Positions 9,518 to 18,454 of a DNA stretch of 64,000 bases are shown piece by piece (position 1 is the first letter of the stretch; every line of letters begins with the position of its first letter). Location of the stretch: the NCBI GenBank assembly GCA_003155915.1, contig PMFA01000021.1:1-64000 (forward strand), given 5' to 3'. Under the pieces are notes generated by a model that saw nothing but the letters and a program-made list of their open reading frames with translations, did not search any database and was not told the origin of the DNA. The translations under genes were made by a program, and so were the position numbers. Source of the DNA: Acidimicrobiaceae bacterium. Lineage in GTDB: Bacteria > Actinomycetota > Acidimicrobiia > Acidimicrobiales > RAAP-2.

Positions 9518-9828
9518 GCTCGCTGGCGATGTGGATCGTGCTCGGGTCCACGGGCGTGCTGTGCTTCTCCATCAAGCTGCTCGGTCACCTGGTCCCCGAA
9601 CCGTGGTTGGCGAACGCTCGACTCCAGCGGATCAACGCGCTGATTCCAATCTCCTTATTGAGCGCCCTCGTCGTCGCCCAGGGCGTTGTCGTGAAGACCC
9701 ACGTCGTCATCGACCACCGACTGGCCGGTCTCGGCGTCGCCCTCGCTGCACTCTTCGCCAAGGCGCCGTTCCCCGTCGTGGTGGTGGGCGCCGCCGTCAC
9801 TTCAGCGCTCGTCTATCACCTGCACTGA
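9514..9828 (+). CDS. azlD: AzlD-family small transporter subunit
   Basis: This 104-residue protein has three or four hydrophobic helices (MWIVLGSTGVLCFSIKLLG and LIPISLLSALVVAQGVVV), matching AzlD, the small partner of AzlC. The GTG at 9514 overlaps the azlC stop as GTGA, and a GGAGGG sequence sits a few bases upstream, inside azlC. A longer open frame upstream is azlC out of frame. It converges on the crotonase gene with a 19-base gap. Confidence 0.85.
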   Translation: MSSLAMWIVLGSTGVLCFSIKLLGHLVPEPWLANARLQRINALIPISLLSALVVAQGVVVKTHVVIDHRLAGLGVALAALFAKAPFPVVVVGAAVTSALVYHLH

Positions 9829-9847
9829 GCGACGAATGTCGGGTTGA

Positions 9848-10612
9848 CTATTTGCCTTGCCAGTTCGGCTCGCGCTTCTCGGCGAAGGCCACCGCGCCTT
9901 CGATCGCGTCGGCACTGCGAGCGATCGGCCCGAAGGCTTCGGTGTTGAGTTGCCAGCATTGTTCCTCAGAGAGCTCGCGTGAGCGCTTCATGACGTCCTT
10001 GGACGTGCGCACCGCCAGAGGAGCGTTCTTCGCGATGCGTTCGGCGAGCGCGATCGCTTCGTCGAGGACGCGGTCGCCGGGCACCACGCGGTTGACGAGC
10101 CCGAGTTCGTAGGCGCGTGTGGCGTCGATCGGATCGGCGGTGAGCGCCATCTCGTAGGCGACCGCGAGCGGCACGAGCTTAGGTAGGCGGATCAGTCCGC
10201 CGCCACCGGCGACGAGACCGCGCGACGCTTCGGGGATGCCGAACTTGGCGTGGTCGGCCGCGACCACCATGTCGCAACTGATCAGGATCTCGAAGCCACC
10301 GGCGAGCGCCGCGCCGTTCGCGGCGGCGATGAGGGGTTTGGGAAAGTCACGCTGAGTGATGCCCGCGAAGCCCTTGTCGGTGCTCGGGAACTCGCCCTTG
10401 GCGAAGGCCTTCAAGTCCATGCCCGCCGAGAAGGCCTTGTCGCCGGCTCCGGTCAAGACCACGACCCAGACGTCGTCGTCGCTCTCGCAGGCGTCGAGCG
10501 CGTCGCCGAGGGCGATGGCGGTCGCGCGGTTGATGGCGTTGCGCGCTTCGGGACGGTTGATGGTGAGAATCTCAACGTGTCCGCGTCGTTCGCGTAGTAC
10601 TTCGTCAGCCAT
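9848..10612 (-). CDS. Enoyl-CoA hydratase/isomerase family protein (crotonase)
   Basis: This 254-residue crotonase-fold protein acts on acyl-CoA substrates. It has LTINRPEARNAIN at residues 16-28, the oxyanion-hole segment AFSAGMDLKAF, and ANGAALAGGFEILISCDMVVAA followed by FGIPEASRGLVAGGGG. The Glu of IPEASRG sits at one of the two catalytic Glu positions of classical hydratases. The second position (G-G in the following loop) is not Glu, so hydration is uncertain and an isomerase, or another crotonase reaction, is possible. It is a single gene, divergent from the GH1-like gene at 10695. Confidence 0.9.
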   Translation of the reverse strand: MADEVLRERRGHVEILTINRPEARNAINRATAIALGDALDACESDDDVWVVVLTGAGDKAFSAGMDLKAFAKGEFPSTDKGFAGITQRDFPKPLIAAANGAALAGGFEILISCDMVVAADHAKFGIPEASRGLVAGGGGLIRLPKLVPLAVAYEMALTADPIDATRAYELGLVNRVVPGDRVLDEAIALAERIAKNAPLAVRTSKDVMKRSRELSEEQCWQLNTEAFGPIARSADAIEGAVAFAEKREPNWQGK

Positions 10613-10694
10613 GGTGCTCCTTTGATCGGCCCTGAGGGGTATCGAGTCGAACGATACCGGAGTTCGATCGGATCGGGCGTGCGAAACTGATCCG

Positions 10695-11498
10695 ATGGAG
10701 AGACGACCGCGGCGCTACGTCACCCTCGAGGGCTACGCCGTCGAAGGCGGTCTCGACGGACCGTACCAACCCTCCACCTGCTTTCGGCCCACCGTCGCGC
10801 TGGGTCGCCACGCCGGACCGGGCGACGCCGATGGACTGTGGCTTGACTACGAGCGCGTATTGGACCTCGTACCTGATCTGGGTTTTGATGGAGTTCGACT
10901 CAGTGTCGAATGGGCCCGGGTCGAGCCGTACCGTGGCGAAGTCGACGACGCGGCGCTCGAGCGTTACGCGGAGGTCGCGCGTCACGCGCAGTCTCGGGGA
11001 CTCGGTGTCACAGTGGTGGTGGTCGACAGGGCCTGGCCGGCGTGGCTCGGTCTTGAGGCTTGGCTACTGCCGTGGGTCGCGCCACTCGTCGTCGAACACG
11101 CGAGGCGCGTTGTCCAATCCATGGAAACTGCGAACGGTGTCGTGGTGTTCGCGAAGCCAGATTTGTTCGTGGATGGCTACATACATTCAACCGCACCACC
11201 ATGGCGACGCGGTGCGCAAGTGGACGCTGACTTTGCGCGCAAGCAGATTGATTCGATCACTGCAACGCTCCGAGATGATTATCTCGTCGGACCGAAGATC
11301 ATTGCTTCGACGAGCGAAGTCTCCGTGGGCTCGGACCTGTCGGAAGTCAGGGCCGCGCTTCAGCGAGACTGCGACGAGTTATATTTCCGTTCGCTCTTGC
11401 GAGGACACGGCCCCACCAAATGTGCCGGACTGCTGTTCAAGAGAGCTGGCAACTATGAGTTGTCGTCGTCCGAGGAATTACTCGACATTCTCCGCTGA
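10695..11498 (+). CDS. Truncated GH1-like protein lacking the catalytic acid/base
   Basis: This protein of 267 residues resembles the first half of a family 1 glycoside hydrolase: WLDYERVLDLVPDLGFDGVRLSVEWARVEPYRGEVDDAALERY is the usual second-strand region, seen here at about residues 49-91. The GH1 motif TFNEP, which holds the acid/base Glu, aligns with VFAKPD (152-156), so Glu is replaced by Lys154 and the preceding Asn is lost. The nucleophile half (ENG motif) is absent, because the protein is little more than half the normal 450 residues. It is therefore probably not a glycosidase, but it stays open without stops. The end overlaps dedA by 21 bases, tail to tail. Confidence 0.65.
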   Translation: MERRPRRYVTLEGYAVEGGLDGPYQPSTCFRPTVALGRHAGPGDADGLWLDYERVLDLVPDLGFDGVRLSVEWARVEPYRGEVDDAALERYAEVARHAQSRGLGVTVVVVDRAWPAWLGLEAWLLPWVAPLVVEHARRVVQSMETANGVVVFAKPDLFVDGYIHSTAPPWRRGAQVDADFARKQIDSITATLRDDYLVGPKIIASTSEVSVGSDLSEVRAALQRDCDELYFRSLLRGHGPTKCAGLLFKRAGNYELSSSEELLDILR

Positions 11499-12146
11499 GT
11501 CGCCCTCTGGGTACGAGGCGTCTTCGTTGGTCTCGCGACTCTTCTTCACGAAGTGGAAGATAATGAAGAAGAGGGCCATCGCGATCAGGACGCCCAGTCC
11601 CATCCAACTGGCGTAATTCTCAATCCGGGTGAGGGCCGTGCCCGCGAAATATCCGAGGAGCGTGAAGGTGACGCCCCAGATCAGGCCACCGAGGGCGTTG
11701 GCGATGAGGAAGCGCCGGTAGTTCATTCGACTCATGCCGGCGAGCCCCGGCATCACCGCGCGCAAGAACGCCGTGAATCGTCCGATGAAGACGTAGATCG
11801 GACCCCGTCGCCGGAGCCCTTCGAGCGCGCGATCCAACGCGCCGCGACGTCGTTTGAGTATCGGCAACTTCATCAACGATTCGCCGTAGCGGTTCCCAAT
11901 CGCGTAGCCCACGGAGTCACCGGTGATCGCGGCCACGACGACCAAGAGGCAGACGATAGCCACGTTGACGCGACCCTGGGAGGCGACGACGCCGGCCACG
12001 AGGACCGCGGTCTCGCCGGGCAAAATGAATCCGATGAAGAGGGCCGCCTCGCCGAAGACGAGCAGCGTCACGAGTGCGTAGACGAGGCCGCCGGGGAGTC
12101 GGTGTATCTCGCTCAGCAGATACGAGACGATGGAGGCGGCGAGCAC
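11478..12146 (-). CDS. DedA-family membrane protein
   Basis: This 222-residue protein has the DedA/SNARE-associated pattern: FGEAALFIGFILPGETAVLVAG (residues 31-52), GDSVGYAIGNRYG, and FIGRFTAFLRAVMPGLAGMSRMNYRRFLIANALGG. The conserved Arg pair in GRF-x4-R and the G-x4-NYR region are kept. Members are lipid scramblases or flippases, needed for undecaprenyl-phosphate recycling and membrane homeostasis. The C-terminal tail is charged. It is monocistronic and overlaps the GH1-like gene at the 3' end. Confidence 0.93.
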   Translation of the reverse strand: MLAASIVSYLLSEIHRLPGGLVYALVTLLVFGEAALFIGFILPGETAVLVAGVVASQGRVNVAIVCLLVVVAAITGDSVGYAIGNRYGESLMKLPILKRRRGALDRALEGLRRRGPIYVFIGRFTAFLRAVMPGLAGMSRMNYRRFLIANALGGLIWGVTFTLLGYFAGTALTRIENYASWMGLGVLIAMALFFIIFHFVKKSRETNEDASYPEGDSAENVE

Positions 12147-12229
12147 CTCACCATTCTCCTAGATAACAATTCGCTAAAGACTCAGTTCGCCAAGATAATC
12201 CCGTATTCGCCCTGTGCCACGATGGATGC

Positions 12230-13453
12230 ATGTCGAGAACGCCCACCCCGGCCGCTCGCCGCGCCCGTGGCGTCGAGCGTCGACTTCCGCTCGGTGCCCC
12301 GGTCCGGGCCTGGTCAATGGCCGAATGGGCGTTGTTGCCCCTTCGACTTTTCCTCGGTGCGACCTTCCTCTACGCCGGATTACAAAAACTGGCCAACCCG
12401 AACTTCTTTCGCGCGCAGAGTCCGATTTCGATCCAGGCCCAGCTCATCGCCGCCTCGCACACGAGTCCCCTCCACGCCCTGTTGATCCACCTGATAAGTC
12501 AGGCCACGCCGATCGGCATCATCATTTCGTTCTCCGAGGTCGCCATCGGCATCGGCGTGCTGGTCGGTCTGTGGACGCGTATCGCCGCTCTCGGCGGCGC
12601 GATCCTTTCCTTCAGTCTGTTCTTGACGATCAGCTTTCACGCCTCGCCGTACTTCACTGGCGCCGACATCGTCTTCTTCTTCGCGTGGCTCCCCTTCATT
12701 ATCACGGGAGGCGGCACGAAACTTTCGGCCGACGCGTGGATCGCCAATCGCGTCGCGAAGAATCAGGGCCTCGCCTCGCCCGAGTTGGTGGCGATCCCCT
12801 TCGCGAGCGTGCAAAATATCTGTGGCCACTACCGCGAGGGCGCGTGCGCCGCACGTAAGGGACTGGCTTGTGACAAAACCGTCTGCCCCGTGCTGCTCGG
12901 TGGGCGAGCGCCCCTGGTGTCGCGCGTCTCGATCGATTCGGTCGATCGGCGCGCAGTCGTCGTCGGGGGCACGGTCGCGGCGGGCGTGGGCGCGGCGGCG
13001 CTGATCTTCGGCGGTGCCGTGGCCGAGGCCGGCCGGATGATCGGGGGAGCGAAGTCCGTGAAGAACGCCACGACGCATCTCACGGTTCCGACGAATGGTT
13101 CATCCACGACGACCGGACCCGCGACGGGACCGACCACACCGACTCCGCAGGGCACGCTGCTCGGGAGCGCGGCCGACGTGCCGAAGGGACACGCCGCCGC
13201 GTTTACCATTCCCTCGTCGGGCGATCCGGGCATCGTGATTCACGCCGACGGCGCGTTCTTCGCCTATGACGCGGTCTGTCCGCACGCCGGTTGCACCGTC
13301 GGCTACTACGCCGCGAACGACCTCATCGTTTGTCCGTGCCACGGTTCGGAGTTCGCGGTGACGACCGGCGACGTCATCAACGGGCCGGCGCCGCACGGTC
13401 TCGCCAAGCTCAAGATCGTTGAAGGGTCGAACGGTAACCTCTACTTGCAATGA
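12230..13453 (+). CDS. DoxX-like membrane domain fused to a Rieske [2Fe-2S] domain
   Basis: This 407-residue fusion has three parts. Residues 33-160 form four helices of the DoxX/DoxD type (PLRLFLGATFLYAGLQKL, SEVAIGIGVLVGLWTRIAA), as in thiosulfate:quinone oxidoreductase subunits. Then comes a loop with four Cys (198, 206, 214, 219). RRAVVVGGTVAAGVGAAALIF at 240-260 looks like a Tat-type or membrane anchor, followed by a Thr/Pro linker. Residues 310-407 are a Rieske domain with CPH at 350-352 and CPCH at 368-371, giving the two Cys and two His ligands. It probably passes electrons to or from quinone on the outer face of the membrane. The stop overlaps the response-regulator start (ATGA). Confidence 0.85.
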   Translation: MSRTPTPAARRARGVERRLPLGAPVRAWSMAEWALLPLRLFLGATFLYAGLQKLANPNFFRAQSPISIQAQLIAASHTSPLHALLIHLISQATPIGIIISFSEVAIGIGVLVGLWTRIAALGGAILSFSLFLTISFHASPYFTGADIVFFFAWLPFIITGGGTKLSADAWIANRVAKNQGLASPELVAIPFASVQNICGHYREGACAARKGLACDKTVCPVLLGGRAPLVSRVSIDSVDRRAVVVGGTVAAGVGAAALIFGGAVAEAGRMIGGAKSVKNATTHLTVPTNGSSTTTGPATGPTTPTPQGTLLGSAADVPKGHAAAFTIPSSGDPGIVIHADGAFFAYDAVCPHAGCTVGYYAANDLIVCPCHGSEFAVTTGDVINGPAPHGLAKLKIVEGSNGNLYLQ

Positions 13454-14136
13454 GTGGGGACCGCCGACGTGTGCTGGTCATTGAGGACGATCACGCCCTC
13501 GCCAAAGCCGTGGCGAACCTGCTCCAAGACGCCGGTTTTGCCGTAGAGCAACGCCACGACGGCGAATCGGGCTTCGCCGAGGGTCTCGGTGGCGAGTACG
13601 ACGTCATCGTGCTGGACCTCATGTTGCCCAAGCGCAACGGCTTCAGCGTCTGTCAGGACCTGCGCGCCGCCGGCGTCGACACCCCGCTGTTGATGCTGAC
13701 GGCCAAAGACGGCGAGTGGGATGAGGTCGAGGGACTCGAGGTTGGCGCCGACGACTTCATGCACAAGCCCTTCGAGAACTCGATCCTGATTGCTCACCTC
13801 CACGCGTTGTTACGTCGACACGACCGTGGTCGCCCCCAACGATTGGTCGTCGGTCCGATCTCGCTCGATCCGCTACGCCGATCGGTCGTCGCCTACGGCC
13901 GCGACGTCACGTTGACCCCCCGAGAGTTCGCTCTGCTCGAATTCCTGATGGAGAGGATGAACGAGCCGCTGGCCAAGAGTGAGATCCTCCACGCCGTGTG
14001 GGGCAGCGGCTTCGACGGCGACCCCAACATCGTCGAGGTCTACATTGGCTACCTTCGCCGCAAGATTGACCTCGCTCCGTTCGAGTCGGTGATCCGCACC
14101 GTGCGGGGCATCGGTTACAGCATGCGCTCGGACTGA
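13450..14136 (+). CDS. OmpR/PhoB-family response regulator
   Basis: This 228-residue regulator has a receiver domain (residues 5-120) with the acidic pair EDD, the phospho-acceptor Asp in VLDLMLPKRNG near residue 56, and K in the loop LTAKDG/HKPF. A winged-helix DNA-binding domain follows (LTPREFALLEFLMERMN, then VEVYIGYLRRKID and IRTVRGIGYSM). It overlaps the DoxX-Rieske gene by four bases and the kinase by one, so the three are one transcription unit; the kinase probably controls this regulator. The shared operon hints at redox or respiratory sensing, but no target site is recognisable. Confidence 0.95.
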   Translation: MSGDRRRVLVIEDDHALAKAVANLLQDAGFAVEQRHDGESGFAEGLGGEYDVIVLDLMLPKRNGFSVCQDLRAAGVDTPLLMLTAKDGEWDEVEGLEVGADDFMHKPFENSILIAHLHALLRRHDRGRPQRLVVGPISLDPLRRSVVAYGRDVTLTPREFALLEFLMERMNEPLAKSEILHAVWGSGFDGDPNIVEVYIGYLRRKIDLAPFESVIRTVRGIGYSMRSD

Positions 14137-15530
14137 TGCCGCGACTTCACAAGTTCTCGATTCGAGCGCGCCTCACCTTCATCTTCGTCCTGGCCGTCGC
14201 GGCGATCCTCAGTGTCACCGGCGTGTCGCTCGTTCACCTCGTACGCCACTCCCTGGCCGGTGACGCCGACAACGAGATCCAGAGCCAGATGATCCGCACC
14301 CAGGAGATCTTCGCCAACGCGAAGTCGCCCGACACGTATCGCGTCGTCCTCGCCATGCACGGCGACGTCGTGATCCAGGTCACGAATCTCGCCGGGACGA
14401 AGGTGTGGGCGGCCAGTTCGGCCATTGCCAAGGCGCCGGTCCTCGCTCGCTCGGGCGCCGCCAGCCGCACCAGCGCCCGACTGTCGCTCAAAATGGTGAG
14501 AACGTCGCGCGACGAAGCCACGTTGTCCCAGATCAGCTCGGGTCAGATTGGGTCGATCGCGACCAAGCGCGGGCCCGGTCTGATCTTTGGCTTCATCTAC
14601 GGCAAAGACATCGATCACAGCGTGGACGTTCTAATGGCCAGCCTGGTGGTCTCGTTCCCGTTGCTGCTCTTGATGACCGGAGGCCTCATATGGATCGGGA
14701 TGGGACTGGCGCTCGCGCCGGTCGAGTCGATTCGCCGCCGCGTCGACGCCATCGCGGCCTCGGACCTCTCGCAACGAGTGCCCCCGTCGGGAGGGAACGA
14801 CGAAATCGCGCGCATGGCCCGCACGGTCAATGCCATGTTGGACCGACTCGAAGCGTCCTCGCAGTTCGAGCAGGAATTCGTCTCCAACGCGAGTCACGAA
14901 CTGCGAAGTCCGCTCACCACGCTGCTCGCGACGACCGAACGAGCCGCCAAGGATCCCGATCACGCCGATTGGAACGAAGTGGGTGAGGTCGTCATGCGCG
15001 AGGGCCGCCGACTCGAAACGTTGATCGACGACCTCGCGTGGCTCGCGCGACACGACGAGCACCGTGCCGAAATCCATAGTGTCGACGTCGACCTCGACGA
15101 CTTGCTACTCGTGGAGGGTCATCGCGTGCGCCTGCTGAGTGAATTGAGCGTGGACACGACGATGGTGCGTCCGACGCGCGTCACGGGCGACCCGGCGATG
15201 CTGAAACGAATGATCCGAAACGTCGTCGACAACGCGACGCGTTACGCCACCGAAGAGCTGCGATTCGATTCGCACTACGACGGTGATGAGGCGGTGGTCA
15301 TCGTGGCCGATGACGGCGACGGCATCGACGTCAGCCAGAGTGACCGATTCTTCGAGCGCTTCGTTCGTTCGGACCCGGCGCGCGCCCGTCACTCCGGTGG
15401 TACCGGTTTGGGACTCGCGATCGTCGCCGAGATTGTCGAGCGTCACGGCGGCTCGGCGCGCTTCGCCGCGACCGACGTGGGAACGAGGATCGAACTGCGT
15501 GTCCGGCGGCACCGGCGAAAGTCGTCCTGA
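14136..15530 (+). CDS. Membrane sensor histidine kinase
   Basis: This 464-residue kinase has a membrane helix at about 12-36, an extracytoplasmic sensor of about 130 residues, a second helix near 170-195, then HAMP (LAPVESIRRRVDAI to VNAMLDRLEASSQFEQEF). The HisKA box is SNASHELRSPL (phospho-His near 254), and the ATPase carries N (MIRNVVDNATRYA), G1 (ADDGDGID) and G2 (GGTGLGLAIV) boxes. The start overlaps the regulator stop (TGATG). It pairs with the upstream OmpR-type regulator. The sensor has no named domain. Confidence 0.95.
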   Translation: MPRLHKFSIRARLTFIFVLAVAAILSVTGVSLVHLVRHSLAGDADNEIQSQMIRTQEIFANAKSPDTYRVVLAMHGDVVIQVTNLAGTKVWAASSAIAKAPVLARSGAASRTSARLSLKMVRTSRDEATLSQISSGQIGSIATKRGPGLIFGFIYGKDIDHSVDVLMASLVVSFPLLLLMTGGLIWIGMGLALAPVESIRRRVDAIAASDLSQRVPPSGGNDEIARMARTVNAMLDRLEASSQFEQEFVSNASHELRSPLTTLLATTERAAKDPDHADWNEVGEVVMREGRRLETLIDDLAWLARHDEHRAEIHSVDVDLDDLLLVEGHRVRLLSELSVDTTMVRPTRVTGDPAMLKRMIRNVVDNATRYATEELRFDSHYDGDEAVVIVADDGDGIDVSQSDRFFERFVRSDPARARHSGGTGLGLAIVAEIVERHGGSARFAATDVGTRIELRVRRHRRKSS

Positions 15531-15562
15531 GGGTTGACGGCGCTCGGCGTAAAGTGCGCGAT

Positions 15563-16318
15563 ATGAACACTGTTGAACTCGCTGACCTCACCGCCGACCC
15601 GGTCCAAGTGCTGGGGGCGTCGTTCTATTTCGACGCCCTCACTCGAGCGCGGGGCAAAGAGAGTGGCCTTAATTCCTTCGAGTACTACGGGCTCGGTCGA
15701 GGCGGCACGCTGGGCAACGTCGACACAGACGTCGTCGTCGACGCCTTCACCTTCTTTCACCCCCGCGCCTTGGAACGAATGTGGACCCAGGCCAAAGAAA
15801 AGGCGGACCCGATCGCGGTCGCGGCCGACTACGTAGAAGCCGCTTACGAATTCGCCGATCGCACCTTCGGCGCCGTTGACCTCAAGGTGCTGCGTGATTT
15901 CGCCGCGGCGGCCCACAAGGTCGCCGCGTCAGTCGAGAGTGGGCACCACCAACTCGTCGACGGCTACAAGCAATACGACGTGCCGACGGATCCGGTGCAC
16001 GCCGCCTATTTGGGCTGCATCCTGATGCGCGAACTTCGCGGGTGCGTCCACATCGACGCGGTGAATGAAGTCGGATTGAGTGCGCTCGAGGCGTGCTATC
16101 TCCAGGACCCGGCCTTCTTCACCAATCACGGTTACCTCGAGGAAGAGACGCCCGACGTGACGCCCGAGAACGCCGCCAAGAAAGCACGGGCCGAAGAGTT
16201 GACGTCGGCGTGGATGGCCGAGTGTTTCAGCGTGCTGAGCGACGAAGAGTGCCAGCAATTGGCCGACGGGGCCATCGCGATGTTCGCGGCCCTGAAAGAG
16301 CCCGTTCCCATCGCTTAA
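15563..16318 (+). CDS. SCO6745-family protein
   Basis: This 251-residue protein belongs to a helical family frequent in actinobacteria and usually called SCO6745 or SalK-like. Typical features are a start near LGASFYFD, ESGLNSFEYYGLGRGG, FTFFHPRALERMW, and a central DLVHAAYLGC-like segment (DPVHAAYLGCILMRELRG). No catalytic motif is known to me for the family, and the function is not established. The GTG at 15554 is an alternative start; I prefer the ATG because residues MNTVELADLTADP fit better. It follows the histidine kinase by 32 bases and may be co-transcribed. Confidence 0.7.
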   Translation: MNTVELADLTADPVQVLGASFYFDALTRARGKESGLNSFEYYGLGRGGTLGNVDTDVVVDAFTFFHPRALERMWTQAKEKADPIAVAADYVEAAYEFADRTFGAVDLKVLRDFAAAAHKVAASVESGHHQLVDGYKQYDVPTDPVHAAYLGCILMRELRGCVHIDAVNEVGLSALEACYLQDPAFFTNHGYLEEETPDVTPENAAKKARAEELTSAWMAECFSVLSDEECQQLADGAIAMFAALKEPVPIA

Positions 16319-16360
16319 GCGTCAACGCTCGCTGGTTCGAGCGCGGCGAAATCCGACGAA

Positions 16361-16831
16361 TCAGTCGTAGTGCACGCCTTCGAGATCGAGCAGGTAACGC
16401 TTCACGTCGTCACCGCCGCCGTAGCCGCCGAGTCCATCGGAGGAGACCACTCGATGGCAGGGTACGACGATCGGCCACGGGTTGGCGTGATTCGCGTTCC
16501 CGACCGCGCGGTGCGCGCGTGGGCGATTCACCGCGTTCGCGACCTCGCCGTAGGTGCGGACCTGCCCGTAGGGGATCTTTCGCAGTGCTCCCCACACGTC
16601 GTGCTGGAAGTCCGTCGCCGGCGAGGCGGCGAGCTGCACCTTGAAAGTCCGTCGCGAGCCCGAAAAGTACTCCTTGAGTTGTTCCACCGCGTCGGCGACG
16701 GGCTTGGGCGGTTCACCCTTCGAAGCGGGCAGTTCGTCCTGGGGCAGATGTATGTGGATGACGCCTTCGTCGGAGCCGACGACGCTCCACACGCCGACGG
16801 GGGATTTCACGTTCGCCACGAAAGATTTCAT
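16361..16831 (-). CDS. ogt: Methylated-DNA-protein cysteine methyltransferase
   Basis: This 156-residue repair protein removes alkyl groups from O6-alkylguanine by transfer to its own Cys. The active-site motif IVVPCHRVV lies near residues 120-128. The preceding helix-turn-helix includes IPYGQVRTYGEVANAVNRP, with Arg finger candidates and the Asn of AVGNANHANP. The short N-terminal domain is degenerate, as is usual for Ogt-type enzymes. The gene is monocistronic and converges on the SCO6745-family gene. Confidence 0.97.
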   Translation of the reverse strand: MKSFVANVKSPVGVWSVVGSDEGVIHIHLPQDELPASKGEPPKPVADAVEQLKEYFSGSRRTFKVQLAASPATDFQHDVWGALRKIPYGQVRTYGEVANAVNRPRAHRAVGNANHANPWPIVVPCHRVVSSDGLGGYGGGDDVKRYLLDLEGVHYD

Positions 16832-16982
16832 GGCCCACTTCTACTCGAGAGATGTCACAACGACTCATGGTTTTCACTTCGGTCACAATTGGTCGCTCGA
16901 GGGAGTCGCCGGGATCGAAGAAAGGGTCCAATGACCCGGGTATTCATCGGGAGGGTTTTTCTCGGGCTGCTAGAAACTAAGT

Positions 16983-18131
16983 ATGAAAATTGCGCTATTC
17001 AAGGAGTCGCGCGCGGGCGAAACGCGGGTCGCCCTGACGCCCGACGCCGTGAAATCCCTCGTGGGCGACGGATGGGAAGTCCTGGTGCAGCGCGGGGCCG
17101 GAGAACTCGCGCACTTCAATGACGCGTCCTACGTCGCCGTGGGTGCGACGATTGCCGACGCCCCGACAGGTGAAGTCAACCTGCGCGTCAATCCTCCAAC
17201 GCTTCCCGAAGTCGCCCTACTCCCCGAAGGATCGACGCATCTCTCGTTCCTCTCGCCGCTCCTCGCTCAAGACGTCGTGAAGGCGCTGAATGATCGCCGG
17301 GTGACGATTCTCTCCTTCGACCTCCTGCCACGCATCTCGCGCGCCCAGTACATGGACGCCCTTTCGTCACAGGCCACGGTGTCGGGATATCGCGCCGCCT
17401 TGAAGGGCGCAACACACTTCGACCGGTTTTTCCCACTTCTCACTACCGCCGCGGGCACGATTCGACCAGCCAAGGTCCTGGTCATGGGCGTGGGCGTCGC
17501 CGGTCTTCAAGCGATCTCGACGGCGAAGCGACTCGGCGCCAAGGTGCGCGCCTACGACGTGCGCTCCGCCGCCAAGGAAGAGGCCGAATCGGCCGGCGCG
17601 GTCTTCGTGAAACTCGGCGTGACGGCCGACGCCGCCGGTGGTTACGCCCGTGAACTCACCGATGAAGAGCGCCTCGCGCAACAGGCCGCGCTGCTGAGCG
17701 AAGTCGCTAACTCCGACATCGTGATCACGACGGCTGCGGTGCCCGGGCGTAAGTCACCGATCCTCGTGACGACGGCGATGGTCGAAGCGATGGGCGAGGG
17801 TTCCCTCGTGATCGACATGGCCGCCGACGGTGGTGGCAACTGCGAGTTGACCAAGGTCGGCGAGGTCGTGGAACACCACGGCGTGCGCGTCGTGGGGATG
17901 TCGAACCCGCCGGCGGAGATGGGGGCAAGCGCGAGTTTCATGTTCGCGAACAACGTTTTGAAGTTGCTCGCGCTGTTCGGGGCGAAGGGGCAATTGGCGC
18001 CCGACTGGAACGACGAAGTCGTGATCGGCGTCACCGTCGCTCGTGACGGCGCGATCAATCACGCGCCGACGGCCGAGGCACTGGGCCTCGCGCACGTCGC
18101 GATCGTCCCCGAAGCGAAAGAGAGCGCCTGA
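16983..18131 (+). CDS. pntAA: NAD(P) transhydrogenase alpha subunit, NAD-binding part
   Basis: This 382-residue soluble domain I of proton-translocating transhydrogenase binds NAD(H). It starts MKIALFKESRAGETRVALTP, the alanine-dehydrogenase/PntA fold, and carries the dinucleotide fold VMGVGVAGLQAISTAKRLGAKVRAYDVR. RITILSFDLLPRISRAQYMD and the ending PDWNDEVV are also family-like. The alpha chain is divided here, with the membrane part encoded separately by the next gene, the three-subunit arrangement. Its stop shares one base with the next start. Confidence 0.97.
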   Translation: MKIALFKESRAGETRVALTPDAVKSLVGDGWEVLVQRGAGELAHFNDASYVAVGATIADAPTGEVNLRVNPPTLPEVALLPEGSTHLSFLSPLLAQDVVKALNDRRVTILSFDLLPRISRAQYMDALSSQATVSGYRAALKGATHFDRFFPLLTTAAGTIRPAKVLVMGVGVAGLQAISTAKRLGAKVRAYDVRSAAKEEAESAGAVFVKLGVTADAAGGYARELTDEERLAQQAALLSEVANSDIVITTAAVPGRKSPILVTTAMVEAMGEGSLVIDMAADGGGNCELTKVGEVVEHHGVRVVGMSNPPAEMGASASFMFANNVLKLLALFGAKGQLAPDWNDEVVIGVTVARDGAINHAPTAEALGLAHVAIVPEAKESA

Positions 18132-18454
18132 TGCACAATGTCTTGTTGCAGTACTTGACGGTCTTGATTCTCACCGCGTTCGTCGGAACCGAGATCATCG
18201 CCAAGGTGCCGAGCATCCTGCACACCCCGTTGATGAGCGGGTCGAACGCGATTCACGGCGTGATTCTGGTCGGTTCGATGCTGATCCTCGGGGGAGCGAC
18301 CACGAACCTCCAAGAGGTCCTCGGTTTCCTCGCGGTGATTCTCGCGACGCTGAACGTCGTGGGTGGATTCGTCGTCACTGACCGCATGCTCGAGATGTTC
18401 AAGCCTCGGGCCGCCAAGGTCAAAGAGACACCCAAGGACGAGGTGGCTCCGTGA
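18131..18454 (+). CDS. pntAB: NAD(P) transhydrogenase alpha subunit, membrane part
   Basis: This 107-residue protein has three or four membrane helices: LQYLTVLILTAFVGTEIIAKVP, GVILVGSMLILGGAT and VLGFLAVILATLNVVGGFVVTDRML. It forms part of the proton channel (domain II). It lies between pntAA (one-base overlap) and pntB (four-base overlap), as expected of the split form. The motif VPxxLHTPLMSGSNAIHG is characteristic. Confidence 0.96.
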   Translation: MHNVLLQYLTVLILTAFVGTEIIAKVPSILHTPLMSGSNAIHGVILVGSMLILGGATTNLQEVLGFLAVILATLNVVGGFVVTDRMLEMFKPRAAKVKETPKDEVAP

